The notes beneath the pieces were generated by a model. The model saw only the letters and a list, made by a program, of their open reading frames with translations. It was not told the origin of the DNA and did not search any database. Shown here piece by piece: positions 46,901 to 59,168 of a stretch of 64,000 nucleotides of DNA. The stretch spans positions 50,369,428-50,433,427 of the forward strand of contig QVOM02000119.1 in the NCBI GenBank assembly GCA_003586115.2, in the 5' to 3' direction. A program made the position numbers and the translations under genes. The stretch comes from Salvator merianae. Its lineage: Eukaryota > Chordata > Lepidosauria > Squamata > Teiidae. The first letter of the stretch is position 1. Every line of letters starts with the position of its first letter.

Positions 46901-47673
46901 TCCCACCATGGAAACATAGCCTATGTTCTTATCACGAAAATTCACTGTGTGCAGAAGGAAAAACAGCAAAGCTGCACAAAACAAAATTTAAAAAAATGAC
47001 ATCTGCTTTCTTCAGAGATCCTGTTGGCCTTAGCACTATAAAGTGAACTGAAATTTTATTTGTGGATGATGGCTTGAAATGTGGCCACATTCTTTATTAA
47101 TGTACAGCTCTTAATTACTCATTCTGTCAGAGCTTTAAAGTGTTCACATTTGTGACAGGCATGGCTTGGTAAAGACTTTTTCCTTTTAGTTAGAATGTGA
47201 AGGAATTGACGGAAGTAATAAGACACGACATTTGGAGCCCAAGTCTTTTCTTGGGGACTGTTTTGTGCCTCAAGTGGTATGATAAAGGGATACAGCTGAA
47301 GGCTAAGTAACTTTCATCCGACAGGAAATATAATATTGCTTGGCAGTGCTCTGCTTGCCGTTTTATTGTAGTTATGTAACAGAACTAGGCTTTTAACAAC
47401 AAAAAATGCCACTACTGTATGTTTGCTGAGTATCATTCACAACAGCTCTTGCAAATGATGAGAATTAATGCACACAGATTTGAATGCTGAAATGTATGAT
47501 GCTTTCAATGTATTTTTTTTCATGTTTTTACACATTCAAGACAGTCATCTTGCTCTTGAATTTAAAGCAAAAGGTTACAGGCATCTGCATACCAACTGAT
47601 TTCAATATGCTGCTTTTCAAGCCAGTCCAATGACATATCTAACCAAAGCACCCAGTTCTTCAACTGCATTGGA
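46901..47673. other. Unassigned; candidate conserved non-coding block at 47.04-47.52 kb
   Basis: There is no repeat resemblance from 47040 to 47520. It contains 'tgtacagctcttaattactc', 'gtgttcacatttgtgacagg' and 'gagaattaatgcacacaga', with homeodomain-type TAATTA cores and little low-complexity text. Such composition is common in conserved vertebrate enhancers. Without an alignment this stays speculative. Confidence 0.35.
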
Positions 47674-47850
47674 GGTTGCATCCGCACTATAAACAAGGCA
47701 ACTTAAAAGGAGCTTAGATAGTATGCAGATGCTAGTGTTCCCATTCCACATCTAATCCTCATTAAAGGCCAGAGAATGCATTTTGGAAATGCATTTTCTT
47801 CCCTTTAATGTGGATTAAAACACTATGTGGAGGCTCCCACCTCCAGCCTG
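47674..47850. mobile_element. Family C MITE with internal palindrome
   Basis: Starts 'ggttgcatccgcac'. The palindrome 'cattaaaggccagagaatgc' / 'gcattttcttccctttaatg' carries the same arms as the 24.7-kb copy. It ends near 'ggaggctcccacctcc'. Confidence 0.58.
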
Positions 47851-48320
47851 CTTGGTTGAAGCTTTAGCCTTGAACATCAGCTCATAATATTTCAGTTATA
47901 TCCAACTCTATTCTCTCCCAGGATGAATCCATTCCTAAAATTTTTCTGCATTCTCTGGTAATTCAGATTAAATATTCGAACAAAGCTTAAGCAATTATCT
48001 GCATGAGAAGTACAAGAATGCTTTAAAAACATGAGTCTCACTTACATTTCCCAGTTCTTTTTTTCCATTGCTCCAAAGCCTACCTTCATGAGGCTGGGTA
48101 TTACTTTTTTAAAAATTAAAATACTATTTTAAATATATATGTCCCATCACATTCAGTGACCTAAGTAGTTCATAGTCATATTGAGAATACAACATGACAG
48201 CTAAAAAGCAATAAAATGCATGAGTGTGCATGAATCAGGTTCACATTGTGACTCCCAGCTCATGCAACTAAAATCTGGGGAAAGAATATTTGTGCCATAC
48301 ACCATGACCCTGAGGACTGA
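47851..48320. other. Unassigned sequence
   Basis: AT-rich, nothing recognised. Confidence 0.4.
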
Positions 48321-48491
48321 GGGTACTCTGAAGACAAGGCACAGGAGACAGCTTCCTTGCACCCAAAGTCTGGCATATCTGGTGAGCCTGAGGAATATTC
48401 ATCAGAACTCGGAGGCAAAGCCAGCATGGAAAGCTTAGAACTGAAGTCTTCTAAGGATGAGGCCAAGTCAGCTGCTCCTGTCCTGGACCCC
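48321..48491 (+). pseudogene. Possible coding remnant, acidic Ser-rich C-terminus
   Basis: From a stop at 48318-48320 to a TAA at 48492-48494 there are 57 open codons rich in Glu, Ser, Lys and Ala ('GEPEEYSSELGGKASMESL', 'KSSKDEAKSAAPVLDP'). The composition is more protein-like than the chance frames in the window and resembles acidic tails of retroelement Gag-type or transposase proteins, but I recognise no family. No start codon or splice site is convincing. Confidence 0.25.
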
Positions 48492-48626
48492 TAACTGAAA
48501 CAAAAGAATGGGCTTGACTGCACAGGTCTGAGTGTCTTCACTTTAAGACAGGAGCCAGGGACCTGTCCACTTCTGACACAGGTTGATTACTGGCTAGCTG
48601 GATATGGTTGAGTCACAGCTATATTA

Positions 48627-49176
48627 GGAGACTTTTCCACACTTACTACTATACCAGTATAGTGCAAGGCCTGGCACACTCTGAGCCTCTCATTCCACAC
48701 TCTTATTTGGAACAGAAGTCATGCCCCCTCTTAGGCCACTCTATCAACACTGAACAAAGCATAGTCTGCTCCTGGTGGCCAAAATAGCTGCCTTGACCAG
48801 GATACTAGTAAACCTGTTTTAACAGGTCAACCGGCAATCTTGGGGCCTCTGGACAGAAAGAGAGACATGCAAAAGAGTTCACGCCTCCCTGTTCTAGTTT
48901 AGAAGGGAGACCCATTTCAGCAGTACAACAAATGGTGCCACTGAAATGGATCCCCCCAGGGCTCTGAAGCCAGGAATTTTAATTCCTGGCTGCTGAAGCC
49001 ATCAGAGCAGGTTTCAAAGTTTGCGTGAGATTTGGGGTGGCACAAGGTTGTCTCAGAACAGGCTTCAAATGCAGATGACCTTGTTCCAGGACAGCTTGAC
49101 TGCTCCAGCAGGAAACCATTCCAGTCAAAGCAGTTCCAGCTGGAGAGGTCCAGCCCCCAAAAGTGCAGAAACAGCA
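48627..49176 (+). mobile_element. Family B MITE, long copy
   Basis: Directly follows TTA (48624-48626). Starts 'ggagacttttccacacttac' and ends 'aagtgcagaaacagc' (inverse). Interior 'accagtatagtgcaaggcc', 'gacccatttcagcagtac', a hairpin 'gccaggaatt…aattcctggc' and 'ccttgttccaggacagc' parallel the 43.35-kb copy in order. No TTA on the right. Confidence 0.67.
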
Positions 49177-49433
49177 AAGATTCACCAGTTCTCTGCTGAA
49201 AACAACTTTATCATTTGCTGCCCAGATTCTTGACCATTTGACCTATACTTGAATGGATTTTGATTTCAGTGTGATCCCTGGACTTTGATGAACTGATTAT
49301 TGACCAAATTTGTCTAAGTAGACTTCTGGACATTGATTTGGATGGTAAGAAGACTGGGACTTTGTAAATGTTGAACCATAGCCAAGCCCTCTTTTAACTT
49401 GTATTATTAGGAGGTCAAACTATGGGCCTTTCT

Positions 49434-49695
49434 ACACTTGCTGGTATGCTCTGTTCCATACAGGATGGAACATAATCCAGATCAAAGGGTCCTTGATCTG
49501 GATCACCAATAGTTTGGGGGGGGGTGCTTGCAGTGCCTATTCAATGTCCAATTCTGGCCCAGTGGGCATATATTGTAAACTTCAGGGATGGTCAAGCTAA
49601 ACCCACCCCAGTCCATATTTTATTATTCCTTGTCATGTGCCTGAATGACTAGGGACCATGGGCTGGGGATGAAAGACCAAGCCAGTGTAGATAGT
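49434..49695 (+). mobile_element. Family B MITE, short copy
   Basis: Starts 'gggcctttctacacttgctgg'-type text and ends 'ccagtgtagatagtgc', its inverse. Contains the hairpin 'ccagatcaaggg…cccttgatctgg' form ('gatcaaagggtccttgatc'). Confidence 0.55.
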
Positions 49696-50183
49696 GCACA
49701 ATAAATTGTGAGATCTTTTTGTTTTTTTCTGCAACAAGCAGCTGAATAAGTTATGTATCACCATAAATCTGAGCGAGATGGAACTAGAATTTGCTTCTAT
49801 TTTCAACAAACAGAAAATTCATATTCATGATAGACAGTATTCTTGGGTCACCTTCAAAGTAAACCAGCCTTTGTTCAAAGTTATGGAAAGAAAAGTAGAC
49901 TTGTCTTTTAGTTTTCAAAGTTTTTAGTTTCAATTTGGAAGTCAGATTTCATATATGTTTGAACCACCTACAGACTAAATTCTTTAAGAGGAAAGTGACA
50001 GAACCCAGGAAATGGAAAGAAAAGGAAAGAGTGTAGTTTGATGATCATCTTTGCTAGGTTCCAGCTAGGGGATGACTTTCCAAGGACTTTTCTTTCTATT
50101 TCCTTTAACAGTGCACTTACAGAGAATGAATTCTGTAAAGAATGAATTTTTCAGAAGCTGTTCCAGACTGGTTTTATGTCTTA
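49696..50183. other. Unassigned sequence
   Basis: Nothing recognised. Confidence 0.4.
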
Positions 50184-50245
50184 GACTGCAACCACACAAT
50201 TTTTTATTTATTTATTTATTTTTAAAGTGGCTAAAAAGCAGCTTA

Positions 50246-50800
50246 GGGTGTTTCTACACTGACTAGTATACCAGACCAGGAAGCGTACTAGAAGCCTCCC
50301 TTCCACATGCTGGTGCAGTTTAAGGGAGGCCCCATCCACACCTGCATGCAGAAAGGAGGGGCTGTTTGCACCACGCAGAAGCCCTGGTGATCAGGAGCAG
50401 ACTACAGCTGCTACCAATCGCTACATGCTGTGGAGCACAAAATCTTGGTCCGCAGCTGGACTGCTCCTGATACACTGCATTCACACTCTCTTCTGGGTGC
50501 AAACACAGAGCAGTGCAGAGTGGCTATGGCTGAGCAGTCATGCCATGTTCCCAGTCACCATGTCAGCAACTGGACAATTCTCTGCCACTATCATGGTGCA
50601 GGCCATTAGCATTTGCACTGCAAATGCTGGTAGCCTGCTGGTGGTATGGTCTAAAACTTTTATGCAAATGGCTTTCGTGCAGTGAAGTCTGTTCCACCTT
50701 AGAACAGGATAATTATCCTCTTCTAAGGTAGACAGTGTGAAAAGGCCCAAGGCTTCCAGTACGTTTGCTGGCTTGGTATATGGCTAGTGTAGAATCACCC
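50246..50800 (+). mobile_element. Family B MITE inserted in family C, TTA duplication
   Basis: TTA at 50243-50245 and 50801-50803 flanks a 555-bp element. Terminal inverted repeats GGGTGTTTCTACACT and AGTGTAGAATCACCC match at 14 of 15 bases and similarity continues inward ('agtatacca' / 'tggtatat'). It contains a family A element. This is the strongest evidence for PIF/Harbinger-like transposition here. Confidence 0.8.
50358..50748 (+). mobile_element. Family A MITE inserted in family B
   Basis: Starts 'ggggctgtttgcacca' and ends 'gtgtgaaaaggccc'. Carries 'gatcaggagcag', 'tgtggagcacaaaatcttggtc', 'catttgcactgcaaatgctgg' and a terminal hairpin 'ccttagaacagg…cttctaagg'. Innermost layer of the nest. 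Confidence 0.72.
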
Positions 50801-50872
50801 TTAGAAGTGGTAGCATTGTCGTGCTAGTGTCTTAATCCACATTGAAGGCCAGAAAATGTACTTCCCAAATGG

Positions 50873-52564
50873 CTGGGATCATTCACATGTTTTGTAATAA
50901 ATTAAAAAACTTTATATGAGCACAAGACTGTGCACTGAAAGATAAACTAGAAAAGTGTGCCTAGTCTCCTTACTTTCCTTAAGACTAGAAACCAAGACAG
51001 ATAGGTTGAAATATTAACATTGTGTGGTGAGAGAGGAAGAGTGATTTAGGGAGTATCAGTGACAATGTAAACAAAACCATTTCTGATAACTGGGCAGAGT
51101 GACTGACCTTTACAGCAAAAGTGCTAAATAAACTGAAATATGCACTGAAAAAAACATTTAACATACTGTACCAAAAGAGACCTTTTTAAAGAAAATGTAC
51201 CATATGTATTTATTACTTCAGAACAGAAGGAAGAGCTGGAGTCTGCTGAAGACGTCTTCATCGTTTAAAAGAAATGGGAGGCATCCTATTTAAAAGCAGA
51301 AGATCATTTTTTAGTTCTAATGAACTAAATTCATTTGTTAATATACATTTAATCCCAATATTTTGTTTCTTTTCTGGGATGGCCTCCATTTAGTTGGATG
51401 TGGTAGTCATGAAAATTGGGTTTTGGCAATTTGTAACTTGCCAATGGGAAGGAGAGGCACAATTTATTATTCAAGCAACAGAATATCTTTGCTCCTGTTC
51501 TCTTCAGCCTTTATTAGAGATATACAAAATGATGGATTTCAGGACAAGGATACTAGTGCCAAATTTGAACCACAACGTGAGAAAGTGGTGGAAGTGAGCT
51601 GGTGTTATTTACCTTGTTTCTATACCCATACTTAGTTATCTCTCTTCCACACATACAGGTAAAGTTTGGGGACTAACACATGGATGACCAAGCCTTGGCC
51701 ATGTGACTGAAGTCTCCCAGCAGCAAGGGGAATGTTGCTGCCAATGGAACTGCCATCCAAAGCAGCAAAAAACAAACAAAACGCGAATTATCAAGTGTGG
51801 GGAGCAAAACTGTGGCCAGAGTATGCTTCAGTTCCAGGTCTCTGCCATTAATGAATCAGGTCATTATTTCAGCCTTCAGGTCAACTCTTCCCCACTCTCT
51901 GCATTCAAACAGAGGGAAGGTGACCTCCTCTGATAACACATCATTGGAGTAGCTGAAGCTGGTTGAAGATCAGGCATCTTGGTCAGGGTTGAGGTGGTTC
52001 AGGAGCATTTGCCCATTGCATACTCTCATCACCAGACAGGTGCCTTAGGCACCCATATAGATGCAGTAATAGTCACATTGTCATCAGATACTGTTGCTCA
52101 CCATTAATGCAGCGTTCAACCATACATATATGCCAGCTTCACAAGAGCTGTTCACCACTGCAACAGTGCTATCACTAATATCATTCTACTTTCTTTCTTT
52201 TTTCTTTTTTTTTGAGAAAAGATGGGTTCAAGAAATAGCAGCTACTTCCATATTTTGCACTCCATTCACATTACAACGTTCTGCCTTTTCATCACATGTG
52301 AATGTGCTGAGAACCAGAAATTGGCTGTTTCCAGAAACGATGGGGCAGATGAAAAATCCCTGGAAAAATGTTGGTTATTGTCCTTTCTCACAAATACACA
52401 AGAGAAAAGAGGTGCCTCTCAGTATTTTTTATGAATCACTGAGTATTGCAATCACTCCCTCACAAAGCCATAAGACTCACAAGTGATAAATACATGAGTT
52501 TTAAGGGATTGCTGCATTTAAAGTTATGCATATTCTAGAAAGATTGAGACATAAGTACATTTTC
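50873..52564. other. Unassigned sequence
   Basis: Frames at 51363-51635 and 52094-52486 lack family resemblance. No repeat is recognised apart from T-rich runs near 52195-52214. Confidence 0.4.
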
Positions 52565-52655
52565 TGCTGTATTATAGAATGTTGTGACTCACTCTGAGAC
52601 CAACTGGTCAATGGCGGGATACAAATGTTTAGAAATAAACAAATAAACAAACACA
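52565..52655 (+). mobile_element. LINE 3' tail
   Basis: 'gaccaactggtcaatggcgg' then 'gatacaaatgtttagaaa' and a (TAAACAAA)-type tail, typical of the L2/CR1 3' end. Confidence 0.6.
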
Positions 52656-52799
52656 AGATAGAAGATGGATATCTTAAGAACCATTCCAGATGTTTTGCAA
52701 GCTGCAAACATTTTTTGGGGGAAACTATATATCACCCAATTAATATCTTTTTAATAAATTGCATGCTTTTAACTTTTTAACCATTTTTTTAAAAGTGTA

Positions 52800-52870
52800 T
52801 TTCTATCAACTACTTCAAGATTTCCTTTTCAATGGATGGTGGTATATAAATGTTTTAAATAAATAAATAA
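52800..52870 (+). mobile_element. LINE 3' tail
   Basis: 'atggatggtggtatataaat' then 'gttttaaataaataaataa', a second L2-type tail 200 bp from the first. Confidence 0.6.
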
Positions 52871-52872
52871 GA

Positions 52873-53030
52873 GTCATGGGGTGGATATAGCTCAGTGGAA
52901 GAAAGTGTGTGTATGTGCTTGTAAAATAATTCCCTGGCATTTCCCTGGAAAAAGTAATAACAAACCACTTCTGAATCTGCCAGGAAAAAATGTTTGAATA
53001 TGTCCATGTAGTCATAGGACCTGACCCTCA
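52873..53030 (+). mobile_element. tRNA-derived SINE with a shortened head
   Basis: A-box-like 'tatagctcagtgga' follows 'gggtgga' as in squamate tRNA-derived SINEs. Then come 'ttccctggcatttccctgg', 'aacaaaccacttctgaatct' and 'tagtcataggacctgac', which parallel the body and BovB-like tail ('gtcagcaccgactt'). The B-box region is altered, so the head appears to have a deletion. Confidence 0.55.
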
Positions 53031-55434
53031 CCACCTCAGCTGTACCAAAACCAACACCGTCAGAGTCACTCAAACTGTTGAAACTTTTCTATTTAGGAAA
53101 TATTTTCCCCTAGGAATTAATCTATACACATATTTTGAGCTGTCCAGCAAATTAGAGCACCACAATATAAACATGCAACAGCAGACAGTAAGTACATGCA
53201 TTTGTCACACGAGCTGTTCTGCAAACGAATTGTGTGATTTGGCTTAGAGCTTTATTTTATTTTGGAGGGATTTTTTAATTTTTGTTGTTGTGTGTCCAAA
53301 ATGAAAAACAAGACAGCTGTTTTTTTGTTGAGCCTGTCCACAATATCCACAACTACATATCAGTTAACAGACTTTATGAAGGAAGACTAACATGGATATG
53401 TCTCTGAATTCTGTTAGACTTGATGAAGGTAAGCCAAAGCTGCTGATTTAGCACTGTTGACCAGAAGCAAAATTAAGGAATTTCAGAGATTTGAATTATC
53501 CAACTTTGCTAGATCAGGAGCAGCAAATCATGCCTCCCAAGCCCTGCCAAAAGAGGCACATACCCACACTGAGCAGCAGTGGTTGAAAAGAAACAACAAA
53601 CAGTGAAAACAAAACAGCAGGGATATTTTGCAACTGGAGTCAGGAAGAAAGAATCACTAACAGACTAGTAATTTTACATGAATTGCTGTTTAGTATTGAA
53701 GAACACCTGGAGTCCCATCTAACCCACTGGCATATATTAACAGTATTTAAATGATAATCAAGTTTTTGTCTTATGATTCAAAGATTAAGTAGATTATTAT
53801 ATGTATCAGCATACCAACAATAATAGGGTGGAGTGCCTCTTGTTTTGTTTTTTTAAGTAATACTGAAAAAGCGGAATAAATGATGAGTAAATATAAAGCC
53901 ATGTTAAGAAACATCCAAATTTCACCTTAGTTTTTAAGGAGTGAGATAGAGACAACAAAAAAAGCACACACAAATAATTCAGTTCACAAATAATGATACA
54001 CACATATGTATGTAATGTATATATTATGTAAGTATGCATATATATGCATCCAGGATTTTAGAGTGTAATAGAGTGTTTAGATAAAGTGTGCTTGTTTAAA
54101 GAGTAGCATACTATTTTGCTATCTGGTGGCTTCTGTCCATTAATTCATGATACAGAGCTGTGCATGTCATCAGATATTCAATTATGTTGTAAGAAAAATA
54201 ACTGCAGTCATCTAATGTCCAATGATATAAAATCTTTTAGTAAAGAAGGCAGAGCATTCAGATTTAGCCTTATGTTCCCAAGTAACTGATCAGTGAAAAA
54301 TTAGCAGTGCAATCGTTTGGTTTTAGGGGCATTTCAGAAGTGCTTGTACCACATATCTAGTTAATCTCTAACAATTAGATTTTGAAAAGATCAAATAGGC
54401 CTCAGTCAAGTTTTGGAAGGGGTTGTACGTTGCTCTTTGTTTTCCCAGTTTTCAATGTGTTCTCTGAAAAATATCTATCTAAAAAAAAGTTTTAAAAAAC
54501 AAACAGTGTTAGAGCAGTGGTCTATTGCTTAGTATGATATAAATGGCAGGTTAACTCTGCTTGTGGCTACCTATTGCCTTCTTCCAGGATAGACTTGAAC
54601 TGGGATTTTCTGCACTGTAAAGCAAGCTCTTATAATCTTTCTAAATGAGCATACAATATTTTATGTTTCTTGAATAAATTGCAGTTACCAGTAATGATGG
54701 ACACTTATGTTTTCATTTTATTCTGATGTAGCATTCTTCAATGAGGATAACTTAATTCAAAATAAAAGGAAATGCAGCTCCACAATCCTTTATTCTTGTA
54801 TTCTATTCAACTTTTTACAGACTTTCTTCTGCTACTGTTGCCAACAGATGATTTCATTTTCTCTGCTAGGAGAAGTTGCTAGCTGGAAACTGTGACTAGG
54901 GCTAAATTCCTATGAATAGGGCAAATGAGGTTGTCACCTTGCTAAAGTTAACCAGATCCTGAGAGGGGAAATCATCTGAGAACTAACTATACGTCTCCGG
55001 ATTTCATGAGAAAAGAAAGATGAAATGCTATACTGTTATCACAGTAACCCTAATTCCACGCTCTTATGGGGAGTGCTGCTCAGTCACATTCCCACAAGTG
55101 CAGAGATGGCCAAAATATCTGAAGTTCAGAGGGTGAAAACAGGTTGTCATTTTTTTGTTGTTGTTTTTTAAACTTCTTTCCTTTGCTCTTTTTAAAACAA
55201 GTTAATTTCCATAGCTTAGTTTGATTGAAAAATTAATGCAGTGTGTGAACAGACAAATGGCAATAGATGGATGGATGGGCAGATAAACCACAGCATTCAT
55301 AATCTCTGCCTTTAATGGATTTTTCACACAATTCTAATTATTCAAATCTTGGATATCAAAACTTTCCAATTGCTATCTGAAGTCAATATCCCTTGTGTTT
55401 CTGTCCTATCCTTACAGTTAGGTTAACTGATTTA
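53031..55434. other. Unassigned AT-rich sequence
   Basis: Includes AT/GT-rich simple text at 53995-54050. No gene or repeat family is recognised. Confidence 0.4.
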
Positions 55435-55800
55435 GGGCCTTCTACACTTGTGTGTGGTGTTCCAGAATAGGGCAGACAATTTTGTTCTAGAACAAGCAAC
55501 CTATCCCAAGCTGGAATGGGTTGCCAATGAAGTAGAACAGGGCCATCTACATTTGGATTGCCTTTCCATTTTCATCCCCCTGCTTCAAAAGAGCCCTTGG
55601 AAGCAGCAGCAAGGCTCCAAAGACCAGGAACAAAATGTTTTAGTCTTTGGGGTTTCTGGCCTGACTGGTTTTGCAGCAAACACATTTCCAGTAGTGCTTC
55701 ATGGAGTGTGGCCACACAGGATCTTCTGCATGCTTCTGTGGTCTAGAATACTCCCCCTTGGTCCAGTTGTAGACCTCAGCCTTGAGCTTCACTAAGTGGC
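55435..55800 (+). mobile_element. Family B MITE, worn
   Basis: Directly follows TTA (55432-55434) and starts 'gggccttctacacttgtg'. Interior 'gttccagaatagggcag…' and 'aacagggccatctacatttgg' are family-like. The right end is not found. Confidence 0.5.
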
Positions 55801-57814
55801 AGTCTGTCCTGTAATTTTATATTTTTCCTGTCTTGCAATACTAGCTTTTCTGCATCAGTAAACAACTGGATATACATTTTTTGTTTCACCTGTACCTCAT
55901 AACACAGATCACATGCACTGTCCATACATACACAGTCTGCAGAATAGGGAGGTCCTTGGTGGATAAATTATCAGATAGTTTGAGAAGACATGTTCCCTGT
56001 TGTTCCAGTTGGAAAGCTTATATCTATGCAGTAAGATAAGGTATGATTTTTACCTTGTTTGAAGATCTGCAGTGACAGCCATATTTTATATTGTGGGTTT
56101 TTAAAAAATCTTGTGCACATCTTTTCTGTTATGTCTAAGTCTTCACAGCAGGATGTAGAAATACTTTACTGAAGATTTATTTTTAAGATCCAACAAGCAC
56201 CAGCCATGGTTATGCATTAAATATGGAATATTTGGGTCATTCCAGTCCTTAGTTAATCTCCTCTCCAGGCAATAAGTGCCACTTCTGTGCAAGAAGAATA
56301 ATTCATGAGGAATAGTCATGCAGATGCAGTATCCTTTTTCTGAATTGCTATAATCATTTTAGACAGAGGAGAGTCAATGGAACAATGATAGTTTTTGTCC
56401 CTCATACATACATGGACACACACACAAAATACCAGCTACTTACAATACATGCCTGAAGAAGAAAATACATATGTATTTTTGAAACATAGAGGAAAATTTG
56501 TTAACTCTGTTGTACATGTTTGCATATGAGCTGAGTACAAGCTGTTTTCCTTGAAGAAGTATTTGTTAAAAGCAATGCTTCCCATATTCCTCTTATTTTA
56601 CAGACATTCCTTCTTTAGATTTCAAAATAGAGAAATAGGGTTTTTGTCATATCAAACTGTTCAGCTTTAAGCTTCATTTAAATCAGTACTGTAGTCCATG
56701 GTTTCTAGCATTTGTGGAAGAAGAAAAGTGATGAGAGGATAGCTAAACACAAGTTTTATTGTGCATTAAATCAAATTCAGCTATGCTGAAATAACACCAA
56801 AATATGAGTTTGCATGTCAAATATGCAGTATTTTCAAATGAATCTGTACTTTTTGAAGATTTTCCCAATGTGATTTTTTTTTTAAAAAAAAGTGGGTCTA
56901 TATTGACAATTTACAAAGGCAAAATATGGCTATTCCAGGGAATGATGAGAGGGAGTTGCCTCAGTTTTTCCCCTCGTGGAGGAAACAAATCCTTTATAGC
57001 ACTGTGGATGCTGCAGCTCTTCAGAGGTCTGTAAGAAAGTAAGCAGCACTCACCTCTCTACAGAGCTTGGGCTGCAAGAGCTAGTGCAAAAAAATAGAGA
57101 GCTGGGTCTCTCCTTCAGTCATGCAGTCTGCTTAAGAAAATAAAAGCACAATGCAACTACTGAAGAAAATATGTTCAGTCAGCCAGCAGCTGCTAGCACT
57201 GCAGAATACCTGTGAAGAGATCCATATAGAACAAACCCTTGAGTTCTGCCTTTTTGATGTTGTTCTGTTTGCAGGACCACACAGGAGCACATTTGAACAT
57301 CCATTTTTGGCTTGTCAGTTTACAGTTTTGTGCAGGAGCACACAACAAAGAAGAGCCGTGAGTGACTGACAATTTGTACTGATCAATCAATTACAGTGGG
57401 GTGAGCAGTTTCAGACAGGATATGGTAGGGACAGAGCGCTTGTCCTCAGAAGAAGCACACAAAATGCACTTTAACTATTCAGGTCTGTCATCTCCTTAAT
57501 CCCAAACTCATGCAGTTTCATCCAGAATTTATTTTGAAGTGTGAGGTAAGACTTCTGTGAAGCTAGGTTAGCAACCTTTGAGAACATAGAAGGTCTAAGT
57601 GGTTTTGGTGATAAGGATCACATAGAGGAATCTTCTCAGTTGTATTTGCTGATTGTGCCACATTGTCATACGGCAGAAATGCAAGACTTGACAAGACTTG
57701 GATTGTAAAAAAAAAATTAAAAAGGAGTAACCCAGTGTGCTCAGAAAAATTGATTATCTTGGCCCATTTAAGGTCTCTATCTGAATGAAACTGGCATTGG
57801 TTGTCTTGTTGGTT
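55801..57814. other. Unassigned sequence
   Basis: AT-rich; short CA text at 56417-56425. No gene or repeat family is recognised. Confidence 0.4.
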
Positions 57815-58330
57815 GACAATCTTCAGGAGAGGCAGCACTTCTACTCAGTGTCTCAGAAGCTTATGATACTATTGACCACAGTATCCTTCTGGACCATCCC
57901 TATGAGTTGGAAATTGGTGACACTGCTTTAAAGTGGTTCTGTCTTTATTTATGGGGCTCGTCGCAGAGAACACCTCTAAGTGACAGTGCTTCAGCCCTTC
58001 TACATTCAACTGCATGGTGTTGCAAACCACTATTAAGTCTTTCACTGCAATTTAATATCTACATGAAGCCACTGAGAACAGCCACTAGAATTTGGGGCAA
58101 GGTCTAAACAGAATAATAACTCCCAGCATTCCTTTTCAGTAACATCTGATCCAAGCAAATCCATGCATACTGTGTACAAATGTCTAGATGTGTTTTTGGG
58201 TTGCATGTGTTCTGAACTGTGGCTGAATCCTGATAAGGCAGAGAGTTTGTCAGTTGGTGGTTCCAGGACTAGGAACCAGAGTGCTTACTCCTCCGTTTCA
58301 TTCCAAAGGAGCAGTTATGTAGTTTGAAAA
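57815..58330 (+). mobile_element. L2-group LINE, reverse-transcriptase region
   Basis: Plus-strand blocks in order: 'SVSEAYDTIDHSILLDHP' (palm motif A region, consensus SAAFDTIDH..LL), 'IGDTALKWFCLYLWGSSQR' (GTAL.WF.SYL.GRSQ), 'LLSLSLQFNIYMKPL' (VLSPLLFNIYMKPL), then 'CLDVFLGCMCSELWLNPDKAESL' (thumb side, LRLNPDKTE). The YADD box region between is lost. Frameshifts separate blocks. Text after 58330 may be further L2 but is too worn to call. Confidence 0.83.
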
Positions 58331-59099
58331 CACAGCTAGATACATCTCTATTATTGGAAGTCTAGGTAAACTGTATGATTGAATGAGACTATTAGGAAAC
58401 GTTACATCACCTATGCCCTTCTTTTATAAAGTTAGAAAGAACAATGTAGTTTGTGGAGTGCTGAACTTATGAGATTTATGATGGGACTATCCTAAAGCTT
58501 ACCTTGATAATTCTAGCTGTTACAGGACAGAGCAGCAAGGATGCTTTATTTGTTATATTGATTCTAGCAACTGATTAAATGCAGTCCATGAAGATCAAAA
58601 GGAAGCTTCTAATCAGAGTTCATGGAAATGTTCCATGAGCAAGTACTGGTTACATGTACTTTGCTGTCCCTAGGAAGTGTGTAGGGGCTGGTGAGTCATG
58701 GGTATTAAGATATTCAGCACTTGCTTTCTAAAGAGCATGGTCTTGCAAAGCTTAGAGACTGGAATGGTTCCCAGTGGAAGATATAGATCAGGACTGTACA
58801 GAAAGGCTGTCATTCAAAATCTTCCTTTGATCCTCCCAAGCTGTATGGCTCCGGTGCAGATCTAAGTGCCTTGTGGGGTGACAGAAACTTTCCCACTTTT
58901 GCTCTCCCCTGAAGTTCCCAGTCCCTACACAAGCTACAGACATTTAAAGAATGGACTGCAAATGACATTCCAGTAAAGGCTGAGCTTTTAAAATAACGAT
59001 GATGATGATGATGATGGCATAGAAGTTTGCCACAAATATTTTTTTCTTAATTGTTGAGTGAAATGATTTCTCTTTTTGTTTTGATTTAGGGAATAAATG
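58331..59099. other. Probably eroded L2, plus a (GAT)n microsatellite
   Basis: Weak continuation of the upstream LINE. A GAT repeat at 58998-59016 has about six units. Confidence 0.4.
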
Positions 59100-59168
59100 A
59101 ATAATTATTTTATTTATTTGAGATTTTTCCCTCCACCCTTTACCAATAGGCCCTAGGGTGGGGCACAA
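59100..59168 (-). mobile_element. LINE 3' tail (antisense)
   Basis: 'ttttatttatttgag' then 'ccctccaccctttacc' and 'ctagggtggggcac' is the inverse of an L2/CR1-type tail with its TAAA repeat. Confidence 0.5.

Larger units (their letters stand above)
50184..50872. mobile_element. Family C MITE, split by a family B insertion
   Basis: Left part 50184-50245 ('gactgcaaccacac', a TTTA run, 'ctaaaaagcagctta') and right part 50801-50872 ('ttagaagtggtagcattgtc', 'aatccacattgaaggccag') join into one family C element when 50246-50803 is removed. It is the outer layer of a three-layer nest. Confidence 0.65.
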
